From: CAZEFK01 sp964511405
Lineage (GTDB): Bacteria; Pseudomonadota; Alphaproteobacteria; Elsterales; Elsteraceae
Length of the DNA stretch: 6,805 nucleotides
NCBI GenBank assembly: GCA_964511405.1
Contig: CAZEFK010000295.1
Span: 1-6,805, forward strand
Direction of reading: 5' to 3'
This document shows, in pieces, positions 1 through 5,959 of this stretch (position 1 is the stretch's first letter; every line of letters starts with the position of its first letter). Position numbers and translations under genes: made by a program. The notes below the pieces were generated by a model that saw only the letters and a program-made list of their open reading frames with translations, was not told the origin of the DNA and did not search any database.

Positions 1-117
1 CTCGCGGTCTCGCAGGTGCTGACGCTGTACACGACGCCGGTGATCTATCTCTATCTCGGCCGCCTGGCGCGCCGCCGCCTGCCGCGGCTGATGGCGGCGG
101 CGAGCCCCGCGGAGTAG
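1..117 (+). CDS. RND efflux transporter, C-terminal end only (MdtB/MdtC-like)
   Basis: This is the last 38 codons of a gene that begins before the window. Frame 1 is open from base 1 to a TAG at 115-117. The peptide opens with LAVSQVLTLYTTPVIYLYLG, which matches the last transmembrane helix of inner-membrane RND (AcrB/MdtB/MdtC-type) pumps, where SQxLTLYTTPVxYLYxxRL is a well-conserved ending. An arginine-rich cytoplasmic tail (RLARRRLPRL) follows, as expected for the inside-facing end of that helix. Such pumps use the proton gradient to export drugs, bile salts or metals through a periplasmic adaptor and an outer-membrane channel. The wording of the motif is closer to the MdtB/MdtC branch than to AcrB, but substrate and subtype cannot be judged from the tail. 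No downstream pump gene follows, so this is probably the last gene of its operon. Confidence 0.88.
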   Translation, partial: LAVSQVLTLYTTPVIYLYLGRLARRRLPRLMAAASPAE

Positions 118-160
118 CGGTTCCAACGCCCCGGGATCGGCGCCAGGGCCACTCGACCGC

Positions 161-230
161 AGACGATTAACGGAAAATTATTCCTTGCCACTCAAATTTT
201 GCGAGCCGTTATTGGTATTTAGGTGCCGTC
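161..230 (+). promoter_or_regulatory. AT-rich upstream region of the unknown gene, with a small inverted repeat
   Basis: This 70-nt stretch is far richer in A and T than anything else in the window. It contains a 13-nt imperfect palindrome (GGAAAATTATTCC, 172-184, one mismatched pair), directly followed by TTGCCA at 185-190, a possible -35 box. The best -10 in range is weak (TTATTG, 209-214, spacer 18). AGG at 221-223 lies 7 nt before the TTG at 231 and can serve as a ribosome site. I infer a promoter with a possible operator over the -35, but the match is not strong. Base composition is the main evidence. The preceding part of the gap (118-160) shows no clear terminator or gene. Confidence 0.3.
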
Positions 231-1259
231 TTGGCTGATTGTCTAGAAGTGATGCGCGAGCACTATAAAAACGAAGATCCTGAAGGCAAAAACGGCCAGA
301 TCGGTTCCGTTCAGTTCCTGCGCGAGCATACGCAAGGGTGCCCGTTCGTTCGAGCCGACATCAAGGGTCTTGCGAAGCGGGTGCGGTCCGGAGAGCAGAT
401 GCCGGCGGCGGCCACCACCGACGCCGGCGCCCTGAAGATCCAGAAGAACGCGCTGGCGATCCTGTTCATCCCGGCCGTGCTGGAACGGATGGATGCCGCC
501 CTGGCGGCGCACCCCGGCGTCCTTTTCGTCGACCACGGCAACCAGTTGCTGACGGTGCCGGCAGCGGAGATCGGTCCGCACCTGGCCCCGCGACGGCGCC
601 AGTCGATGCTCTGCCACGTCGTCTACGAGAGCCTGAGCAGCCTGTTCCGGCATGTGGTCCAGCAAGAGCTGGAGCAGGTCGCTGCCGGGATCGGTGCCGA
701 CCGGCTCGATCGCTATTCGACGGCGCTCACCGCCTATCACGGCTGTACGCGGGAAGTCATCGCCTTCACCCCGGCCGTCCACCTGACCGCCGGCATCCAC
801 ACGGCGCTGTTCCTGATCCTGCGCACGCTGTCCGGGCTCACCGTGCTGGGCGAGGACCGCCTCGGTCGACCGCCGACCGCGGCCGAGCTGTCGGCCGGGA
901 TGCGCGCGAGCACCCCCTTGCTGCTGGCCATCGCCCGCTGCCATTTGGAGCAGCTGCTGGAGCTGGAGCCGCTGCTGGGCAAGGGCGACAACCTGTTCAT
1001 GACCGGCCTGGACGGCGAGTTCTATGCCGAAGCCCTCAGGTCCATGTTCCAGCTGGCGCCCGGTCCCACCTTGTCTCTGGAGCTGTCGCCCATGGTGCGG
1101 ACCGTCCTGCCGACCGGCCTCGTCAGCGACAAGCCGCGGACCTGCTGTCCGGCCCTGTTTGCCTCCGTGCACGGGGAGGAGAACGCGATCGTGACCTTGA
1201 TCCGGCTGGTCGAGCGCAGCTTCTGCGACCTCGCCTATGGCGCGGCGGGCGCTCAGTAG
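231..1259 (+). CDS. Hypothetical protein, 342 aa, family not recognised
   Basis: I do not recognise this protein. The frame is credible because codons from about residue 40 on show the GC-rich third positions of the neighbouring genes, and the composition is balanced. Overlapping frames give arginine- or glutamine-rich nonsense. It looks soluble: no signal peptide or clear membrane helix is visible. The residue 125-250 region is leucine-rich and probably helical. There are eight cysteines (4, 37, 128, 172, 237, 305, 306, 332), including an adjacent pair, but no CxxC motif and no histidine-cysteine metal pattern that I can name. The first 25 or so codons are AT-richer than the rest. The frame is open from 171, and TTG at 231 is its first start codon, with AGG 7 nt upstream. 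The alternative is ATG at 252 (335 aa), whose only purine-rich site is too close. The stop TAG at 1257-1259 overlaps an antisense aldehyde dehydrogenase-like remnant. No operon partner is evident. Confidence 0.75.
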   Translation: MADCLEVMREHYKNEDPEGKNGQIGSVQFLREHTQGCPFVRADIKGLAKRVRSGEQMPAAATTDAGALKIQKNALAILFIPAVLERMDAALAAHPGVLFVDHGNQLLTVPAAEIGPHLAPRRRQSMLCHVVYESLSSLFRHVVQQELEQVAAGIGADRLDRYSTALTAYHGCTREVIAFTPAVHLTAGIHTALFLILRTLSGLTVLGEDRLGRPPTAAELSAGMRASTPLLLAIARCHLEQLLELEPLLGKGDNLFMTGLDGEFYAEALRSMFQLAPGPTLSLELSPMVRTVLPTGLVSDKPRTCCPALFASVHGEENAIVTLIRLVERSFCDLAYGAAGAQ

Positions 1260-1312
1260 GGCGCGTCCACGCCCCCGAGGTCGACGCAGACGCTCTTGAG
1301 TTGCGTGTAATG
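1253..1312 (-). pseudogene. Possible remnant of an aldehyde dehydrogenase C-terminus
   Basis: Read on the minus strand from 1312 to 1253, this gives HYTQLKSVCVDLGGVDAPY followed by TGA. Aldehyde dehydrogenases commonly end with a Y-T-x-x-K-[ST]-V pattern plus a short hydrophobic strand, and the match here includes a stop at a suitable distance. Upstream in the same frame (above 1313) the sequence loses all resemblance: there is no GGxKxSGxGRE segment, and residues such as HRRS stand where LEH or similar would be expected. This would therefore be only the last 19 codons of a gene whose body has been deleted or replaced. It is not a copy of the intact aldehyde dehydrogenase in this window, whose tail reads EFYTLVKTAYTAP. 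The match is short, so chance resemblance remains possible. Confidence 0.38.
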
Positions 1313-1386
1313 TGAACGCCGATGCGTCGTTCCAACGCCTCGGTGTCGATCACCGGCCTGAGTCGCCAGCGTGCCGGCTATCCCCC

Positions 1387-1415
1387 TTGCAACCGGAGCC
1401 CGGCTCTTCTACAAC
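1387..1415 (+). promoter_or_regulatory. Candidate promoter for the Hsp70-like gene
   Basis: TTGCAA (1387-1392) and TACAAC (1410-1415) are separated by exactly 17 nt. Each matches four of six positions of the sigma-70 consensus. The -10 ends 31 nt before the ATG at 1447, giving a predicted leader of roughly 25 nt that contains a GAGG ribosome site (1436-1439, 7 nt before the ATG). The -35 is preceded by C, giving CTTG, which is also the core of alphaproteobacterial heat-shock (sigma-32) -35 boxes. The -10 does not fit the heat-shock pattern well, so housekeeping control is the simpler reading. The rest of 1260-1446 holds no gene that I can support beyond the antisense remnant. Confidence 0.4.
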
Positions 1416-1446
1416 GCGCGCCCCTCGCTGCTCCCGAGGTTCGCCC

Positions 1447-2739
1447 ATGTCCTCCTCGCCGCCGGCCGGAGTCGGTCTCGACTTCGGAACCACCAACAGC
1501 GTGCTCACCCTGGCCGACCCGGACGGCGCGATCTCGGTCGTCCGCTTCGCGGCCGCGGGCGGCGAGGTCGCGACCTTCCGCTCGGTCCTCCATGCCTGCC
1601 TGGAGCTCGACGGCCTGCGCACCCGCCGCGTGCTGTCGGCCGGACCCACGGCGCTCGCCGCCTATTTCGCGTTCCCCCATGACGGCCGGCTGATCCAATC
1701 GATCAAGTCGTTCCTGGCGAGCCCGGGCTTCACCGAGACCAACATCTTCGGCAAGACCTTCACGCTGGAGGCGATGATCGCGCGAATCATCGAGGTGCTG
1801 CGCGCCGAGGCCGAGGCCCGGACCGGCCCGCTGGGACCGCGCGTCACGGTCGGCCGGCCGGTCAACTTCGTCGGCGATCCCGAGAACGCGCCATTGGCCG
1901 AGCGCCGCCTGCGCGACGCCCTGGCCCAGGCCGGCTTCACCGACGCGCGGCTGGTCTATGAGCCGCTGGCCGCGGCCTACCACTATTGCCGCGCCCTGAC
2001 CGGCGCCGAGACCATCCTGGTCGGCGATTTCGGCGGCGGCACCAGCGACTTCTCGCTGCTGCGCGTGACCCCCGGCGGCGGCGACGATCTGTTCGTGCGG
2101 ACCACCGTGCTCGGCATCGGCGGCGTCGGCATCGCCGGTGACGCCTTCGACCGCCGCATCGTCCGCCACGCGGTCGCGCCGGCGCTCGGCGTCGACGCCC
2201 GCCACCGCACGCTCGAAGGCACCCTGGCGGCAATGCCGCAATGGCTCTATGGCCAGCTCGAGAGCTGGCATCACGCCTCATTCCTGAACACGCCCAAGAC
2301 GCTCGCCCTGATCGAGTCGCTGGCGCGCACCACCGACGAGCCCGAGCGGGTGGCCATGCTGCGCCATCTGGTCGCCAACAACCTGTTCTTCGACCTGTCG
2401 GCGGCCGTGGAGCGGACCAAAGTCCAGCTGTCGTCCCAGCCCGAGGCGGTACTGTCGTTCGAGCGCGGCCCGGTGCGCATCGAGCGGCGCATCGCGGTCG
2501 ACCAGTTCGAGCGCTGGATCGAGCCGGACCTCACGCGCATCGCGGCCTGCGTCGACGGCGTGCTGGCCGCGGCCGACCTCGCCCCCGCGTCGGTCAGCCG
2601 GGTGTTCCTGACCGGCGGCAGCTGCCTGGTGCCCGCGGTCCGCCGCATCTTCACCGACCGCTTCGACGCCGAACGCGTGGTGTTCGGCGACGCCCTGCTG
2701 TCGGTCGCTCAGGGCTTGGCGCTGATCGCCCGCGGCTGA
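1447..2739 (+). CDS. Hsp70-family ATPase, nucleotide-binding domain only (YegD-like)
   Basis: This 430-residue cytoplasmic protein has the actin/Hsp70 ATPase fold. Visible motifs in order are phosphate-1 (VGLDFGTTNSV, residues 9-19), GRPVNF (136-141, equivalent to the VxVPAxF strand of DnaK), YEPLAAA (171-177), phosphate-2 (DFGGGTSD, 194-201), a GIGGVGIAGD loop (223-232) and the adenosine motif LTGG (388-391). DnaK is about 640 residues with a peptide-binding domain and lid after residue 390. Here the protein ends about 40 residues after LTGG, so both are absent. That layout and length match E. coli YegD (about 450 aa), a poorly characterised putative chaperone. ATP binding is well supported, while peptide-chaperone activity is not. 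The ATG at 1447 is chosen because GAGG sits 7 nt upstream and the Hsp70 fold begins at once. An upstream in-frame GTG (1312) would add 45 unlikely residues. A PAS gene follows 50 nt downstream, probably in the same transcript. Confidence 0.93.
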   Translation: MSSSPPAGVGLDFGTTNSVLTLADPDGAISVVRFAAAGGEVATFRSVLHACLELDGLRTRRVLSAGPTALAAYFAFPHDGRLIQSIKSFLASPGFTETNIFGKTFTLEAMIARIIEVLRAEAEARTGPLGPRVTVGRPVNFVGDPENAPLAERRLRDALAQAGFTDARLVYEPLAAAYHYCRALTGAETILVGDFGGGTSDFSLLRVTPGGGDDLFVRTTVLGIGGVGIAGDAFDRRIVRHAVAPALGVDARHRTLEGTLAAMPQWLYGQLESWHHASFLNTPKTLALIESLARTTDEPERVAMLRHLVANNLFFDLSAAVERTKVQLSSQPEAVLSFERGPVRIERRIAVDQFERWIEPDLTRIAACVDGVLAAADLAPASVSRVFLTGGSCLVPAVRRIFTDRFDAERVVFGDALLSVAQGLALIARG

Positions 2740-2789
2740 ACCCTGTGCACGAGCGTAGTATACCCGACGAACAGCAGGCCGGGACACGG

Positions 2790-3365
2790 ATGGATCGGAC
2801 GGTCGTCGAGATCATGACCCGAGCGGCCCTGGATGGCGATCCCGAGCCCATCCAGCAGCTGTTCGTCAACCATGGACTGGCCCCGCCGGTGATCTGCTGG
2901 CAGCCCGCGGCCGACGCGCTGGCCGTGCCCGAACTGGCCTCCCTGCGCGGCTTCTGGGACACGGCGCGCGCCGGCGCCGATGGCGGCCTGCCCGGGCCCG
3001 CGCGGATCGACCCGTTCGCGTTGAAGCCGGCGCCGGGCAACCTGATGGTGCTTGATGTGCTCGACGACGGATGGGACTACCGCTATCGGCTCTATGGCAC
3101 CAAGATCCGTGACCGCGCCAAGCGCGACTATACCGGGATGCGAACCTCGGAGCTGCTGGCCGGGCCGTGGATCACCAGCTTCTGCATCGCCATGTACCGG
3201 GCGGTCCTCGCCCGGCCCGCGTGCCTCTATACCGAGAACGCGCCCCCGCCCGACGTCGAGACCACGTGCTGGCACCGGCTGATCCTGCCGTTCGGCGAGG
3301 GCGGCGCCGTCACCCGCCTGCTGGTCGGCAACGTGCCGGGGCCGTGGCGCCCAGCCGCGGGCTGA
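2790..3365 (+). CDS. PAS_5 (DUF1457-type) domain protein, 191 aa
   Basis: This is a small soluble protein that I assign to the PAS_5 family, common in alphaproteobacteria and of unknown ligand and function. The family pattern is visible: an acidic/aromatic lead (GFWDTAR, 54-60), IDPFALKP (73-80), a hydrophobic strand LMVLDVLDD (85-93), the hallmark YRYRLYGT (97-104, usually F-R-Y-R-L-x-G-T), a TG turn (115-116) and a final strand WHRLILPF (161-168). There is no kinase, GGDEF or DNA-binding domain, so it would have to act through a partner. The ATG at 2790 is preferred, with GGGA 5 nt before it. An in-frame GTG at 2745 would add 15 residues and has no ribosome site. The open frame continues much further upstream inside the Hsp70-like gene, but that part is arginine-rich shadow. 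The last nine codons and the stop lie inside the hairpin at 3336-3380. Confidence 0.85.
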   Translation: MDRTVVEIMTRAALDGDPEPIQQLFVNHGLAPPVICWQPAADALAVPELASLRGFWDTARAGADGGLPGPARIDPFALKPAPGNLMVLDVLDDGWDYRYRLYGTKIRDRAKRDYTGMRTSELLAGPWITSFCIAMYRAVLARPACLYTENAPPPDVETTCWHRLILPFGEGGAVTRLLVGNVPGPWRPAAG

Positions 3366-3380
3366 GCGCCACGGCCCCGG
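3336..3380. terminator. 45-nt hairpin between convergent genes, likely bidirectional terminator
   Basis: The left arm 3336-3350 (CCGGGGCCGTGGCGC) and right arm 3366-3380 are perfect 15-bp reverse complements. Inside them, after one C/A mismatch, CAGCC (3352-3356) pairs with GGCTG (3360-3364) around a GCG loop. The whole element is therefore 20 paired bases in a 45-nt span. It contains the stop codon of the PAS gene and ends 3 nt before the stop codon of the convergent aldehyde dehydrogenase. Neither side is followed by a run of T, so it is not a textbook intrinsic terminator. In a high-GC genome such a stem can still stop or stabilise transcripts from both sides. The pairing is seen directly, and the termination role is inferred. 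Confidence 0.7.
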
Positions 3381-3383
3381 GTC

Positions 3384-4823
3384 CTACGGCGCGGTGTAGG
3401 CGGTCTTGACCAGCGTGTAGAACTCGCGGGCGTAGCTGCCCTGCTCGCGCGGGCCGTAGCTGGACCCCTTCCGGCCGCCGAACGGCACATGGTAGTCGAC
3501 GCCGGCGGTCGCCAGATTGACCATGACCATGCCGGCCTCGGAATGGCGCTTGAAGTGGCTGGCGTGCTTCAGCGAGGTCGTGACGATCCCGGCCGACAGC
3601 CCGAAGGTGGTGTCGTTGGCCGCGGCCAGTGCGGCGTCGTAGTCGTCGACCTTCACCACGCTCGCCACCGGGCCGAAGATCTCCTCGCGGTTGATCCGCA
3701 TCTCGGGCTTGGTGTCGGTGAACAGCGCCGGCGCCATGTAGTAGCCCTGGGCCGGCCGCTCCAGCCGCTCGCCGCCCCAGGCGAGGGTGGCGCCTTCCTT
3801 GCGGCCGATGTCGACATAGGAGAGGTCCTGGTCGAGCTGGCTCTGGCTCACCACCGGGCCGATGTCGACACCGGCCTCCAGCGCGTCGCCGACCTTCAGC
3901 GACTTCAGCTTCTCGACCATCGCAGCGACGAAGCGGTCATGGATGCCCTTGGTCACGATCAGGCGGCTGGATGCCGTGCAGCGCTGCCCGGTCGAGAAAA
4001 AGGCGCCCTGCACCGCGCAGTTGACCGCGACGCCGAGATCGGCGTCGTCCACGACCACCAGTGGGTTCTTGCCGCCCATCTCGAGCTGGACCTTGGCGCC
4101 GCGCGCCACGGCCTGGGCCGCGACGCGCCGGCCGACCTCGACCGAGCCGGTGAAGCTGACCGCGGCCACCTTGGGATTGTTGATGATCGCGTCGCCGACC
4201 ACCGAGCCCGAGCCCATCACCAGATTGAACACGCCGGCCGGCAGGCCGGCGCGGGCGATGATGTCGGCCAGCGCCCAGCCCGAGCCCGGCACCAGGTCGG
4301 CCGGCTTGAACACCACGCAGTTGCCGTAGGCGAGCGCGGGCGCGATCTTCCAGGCCGGGATCGCGATCGGGAAGTTCCAGGGCGTGATGATGCCGACCAC
4401 GCCGACCGGCTCGCGCGTGATCTCGACATCGACGCCCGGGCGCACCGAGGGTAGCTTCTCGCCGCCCAGGCGCAGCGCCTCGCCGGCGAAGAACTTGAAG
4501 ATGGCGCCGGCGCGCGCGGCCTCGCCGATGCCCTCGGGCAGGGTCTTGCCCTCCTCGCGGCTGAGCAGGCGACCCAGCTCGTCCTTGCGCGCCAGGATCT
4601 CGGTGCCGATCTTGTCCAGCGCGTCGAAGCGCACCTGCGGGCTCATCAGCGCCCAGGCCTTGGACGCCTGGTGGGCGGCATCGATGGCGGCCGCGGCCTG
4701 ATCGGCGCTGGCGCGGGCATACTCGCCGACCACGTCGCTGAGGTTCGACGGATTGATGTTGCGGTTGACCGCGTCGGCGGCGACCCACTCGCCGGCGATC
4801 CAGTTCTTGGCCAATGTCGACAT
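3384..4823 (-). CDS. NAD(P)-dependent aldehyde dehydrogenase, possibly alpha-ketoglutaric-semialdehyde dehydrogenase-like
   Basis: This is a full-length, 479-residue cytoplasmic member of the aldehyde dehydrogenase superfamily, which oxidises aldehydes to acids with NAD(P)+. All key elements are present: oxyanion-hole asparagine in TPWNFP (N150), cofactor lysine in FKPAD (K173), nucleotide-fold SFTGS (223-227), general-base glutamate in LEMGG (E248), nucleophilic cysteine in GQRCTA (C282) and EIFGP (E381). The C-terminal stretch from AGVDYHVPFGG through SSYGPREQG (440-462) resembles YcbD-type enzymes annotated as 2,5-dioxovalerate (alpha-ketoglutaric semialdehyde) dehydrogenases, which act at the end of sugar-acid and hydroxyproline breakdown. 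That substrate is only a suggestion, as no other gene of those pathways is in view. The start is fixed by a strong GGAGGAA site 5 nt before the ATG. An upstream extension would add 32 poorly conserved residues. The gene is divergent from the quinone oxidoreductase and convergent with the PAS gene. Confidence 0.96.
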   Translation of the reverse strand: MSTLAKNWIAGEWVAADAVNRNINPSNLSDVVGEYARASADQAAAAIDAAHQASKAWALMSPQVRFDALDKIGTEILARKDELGRLLSREEGKTLPEGIGEAARAGAIFKFFAGEALRLGGEKLPSVRPGVDVEITREPVGVVGIITPWNFPIAIPAWKIAPALAYGNCVVFKPADLVPGSGWALADIIARAGLPAGVFNLVMGSGSVVGDAIINNPKVAAVSFTGSVEVGRRVAAQAVARGAKVQLEMGGKNPLVVVDDADLGVAVNCAVQGAFFSTGQRCTASSRLIVTKGIHDRFVAAMVEKLKSLKVGDALEAGVDIGPVVSQSQLDQDLSYVDIGRKEGATLAWGGERLERPAQGYYMAPALFTDTKPEMRINREEIFGPVASVVKVDDYDAALAAANDTTFGLSAGIVTTSLKHASHFKRHSEAGMVMVNLATAGVDYHVPFGGRKGSSYGPREQGSYAREFYTLVKTAYTAP

Positions 4824-4951
4824 GCAGCTTCCTCCAATGGCGGCGCCGGCAGTTGTCGGACAAGCGGCCGCGATCCGCAATCCCTTCGGTTGCAAATTCC
4901 CTTGGCCGCCCGACATCATCCTGGCCCGTTGTCCCGATCGGATCCGCCGCC
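4824..4951. promoter_or_regulatory. Divergent control region between aldehyde dehydrogenase and quinone oxidoreductase
   Basis: These 128 nt must hold the promoters of both divergent genes. On the plus strand TTGCAA (4890-4895) followed after 18 nt by CATCAT (4914-4919) is a weak sigma-70-like match ending 32 nt before the ATG at 4952. An imperfect 11-nt direct repeat, AATCCCTTCGG (4879-4889) and AATTCCCTTGG (4895-4905), has a 16-nt period (about one and a half helix turns) and flanks that -35 box, so it could bind a regulator. On the minus strand I find no convincing promoter boxes. The repeat is seen directly, while the regulatory role is inferred. Confidence 0.35.
4829..4835 (-). promoter_or_regulatory. 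Strong ribosome binding site of the aldehyde dehydrogenase
   Basis: On the minus strand GGAGGAA ends 5 nt before the ATG at 4823. It is the best Shine-Dalgarno sequence in the window and settles the start, since the upstream in-frame start codons lack one. Confidence 0.88.
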
Positions 4952-5950
4952 ATGACGCTGCCCGACCAGATGCGCTTCATCGACCTGCCCGCCTATGGCG
5001 GCCCCGAGGCCCTGGTGCCGGCGGTCGGGCCGGTGCCCCGGCCGGGCGCCGGCGAGCTGCTGATCCGCGTGGCGGCGGCCGGGGTCAACCGGCCCGACGT
5101 CCTGCAGCGCCAGGGCGGCTACAGGCCGCCGCCGGGCGCCTCGCCGGTCCCGGGTCTGGAGGTGGCAGGCACCGTCGCGGCCTTGGGCGACGACGTGTCC
5201 GGTGTCGCGATCGGCGACCCGGTCTGCGCCCTGCTGGCGGGCGGCGGCTATGCCGAGTACGCCGTGGCGCCGGTGCCCCAATGCCTGCCGGTGCCGGCCG
5301 GGCTGTCGGTGCTGGAGGCGGCCGCCCTGCCCGAGACGGTCTTCACCGTCTGGACCAACGTCTTCGAGCGCGGCCGGCTGGCCGCCGGCGAGAGCATCCT
5401 TGTTCATGGCGGCACCAGCGGCATCGGCACCGTCGCGATCCAGCTGGCCAAGGCGTTCGGCGCCCGGGTGTTCGCGACCGCCGGCGGCGCGGCCAAGGCC
5501 CGGGCGTGCCAGGAGCTGGGCGCCGAGCGCGGCATCGACTACCGGTCGGAGGACTTCGTCGAGGTGGTCAAGGCGGCGACCGGCGGCGCCGGCGTCAACC
5601 TGGTCCTGGACATGGTCGGCGGCGATTACCTGGAGCGCAACGTCAAGGCCCTGGCGGTGGAGGGCCGGCTGGTCCAGATCGCCTTCCTGCAGGGCAGCAA
5701 GGTCGTGTTCGACTTCGGCCCCATGATGATGAAGCGGCTGACCTTGACCGGCTCGACCCTGCGGCCGCGCTCGGTCGCCGAGAAGGGCGCCATCGCCCAG
5801 GCGCTGCGCCAGACGGTCTGGCCGCTGATCGCGGCGGGCAAGCTGAAGCCGGTGATCCACAAGACCTTCCCGCTGGAGCAGGCGGCCGCGGCGCACCGGC
5901 TGATGGAAAGCAGCGCCCACATCGGCAAGATCATGCTGGCGGTGGCGTGA
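4952..5950 (+). CDS. NAD(P)H:quinone oxidoreductase, PIG3-type zinc-free MDR family
   Basis: This 332-residue cytoplasmic enzyme of the medium-chain dehydrogenase/reductase superfamily belongs to the quinone oxidoreductase branch related to human TP53I3 (PIG3). It would reduce quinones or other electron-poor carbonyls with NADPH. Seen in order are a GroES-like N-terminal part with GVNRPDVLQRQGGY (44-57) and PGLEVAGTV (67-75), the dinucleotide fold with HGGTSGIGTVAIQLAKAFGA (152-171), LDMVGGDY (219-226) and a C-terminal RLMESSAHIGKI segment (316-327), all typical of this subfamily. The cysteine/glutamate set that holds the catalytic zinc in alcohol dehydrogenases is absent, as expected. The ATG at 4952 gives the usual short N-terminus. 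ATG at 4970 is an alternative, and neither has a strong ribosome site. The gene is divergent from the aldehyde dehydrogenase, suggesting shared control, and convergent with the sigma factor after 9 nt. The physiological substrate is unknown. Confidence 0.95.
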   Translation: MTLPDQMRFIDLPAYGGPEALVPAVGPVPRPGAGELLIRVAAAGVNRPDVLQRQGGYRPPPGASPVPGLEVAGTVAALGDDVSGVAIGDPVCALLAGGGYAEYAVAPVPQCLPVPAGLSVLEAAALPETVFTVWTNVFERGRLAAGESILVHGGTSGIGTVAIQLAKAFGARVFATAGGAAKARACQELGAERGIDYRSEDFVEVVKAATGGAGVNLVLDMVGGDYLERNVKALAVEGRLVQIAFLQGSKVVFDFGPMMMKRLTLTGSTLRPRSVAEKGAIAQALRQTVWPLIAAGKLKPVIHKTFPLEQAAAAHRLMESSAHIGKIMLAVA

Positions 5951-5959
5951 CGACCGCGC

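Noticed and set aside
243..1172. Long open frames on the opposite strand and in +2 of the unknown gene
   Set aside because: They are rich in arginine, glutamine and glycine with no domain pattern. Long antisense frames are a by-product of GC-rich codon use.
1259..1275. Short GGGCG/CGCCC stem just after the unknown gene
   Set aside because: Five base pairs with no T-tract is too common in GC-rich DNA to call a terminator.
120..1339. Exact 11-bp direct repeat GTTCCAACGCC at 120-130 and 1329-1339, flanking the unknown gene
   Set aside because: Several repeated 11-mers are expected by chance in a window of this size, similarity stops just outside the 11 bp, and there are no terminal inverted repeats or transposase. 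It is not accepted as a target-site duplication.
1312..1446. In-frame GTG start at 1312 that would lengthen the Hsp70-like protein by 45 residues
   Set aside because: The added sequence is unlike any Hsp70 N-terminus, has no ribosome site and would place the candidate promoter inside the coding region. ATG 1447 has GAGG at a proper distance.
2756..2761. TAGTAT, a -10-like hexamer between the Hsp70-like and PAS genes
   Set aside because: No acceptable -35 lies 16-18 nt upstream, and the 50-nt gap fits co-transcription better.
2241..2789. In-frame upstream extension of the PAS gene into the Hsp70-like gene
   Set aside because: The extension is an arginine/alanine-rich shadow of the Hsp70-like frame. 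The PAS protein begins sensibly at ATG 2790.
3489..4454. 321-codon plus-strand open frame inside the aldehyde dehydrogenase
   Set aside because: It is fully antisense to a gene with all catalytic motifs, is composed of histidine/arginine/aspartate-rich low-complexity sequence and has no ribosome site.
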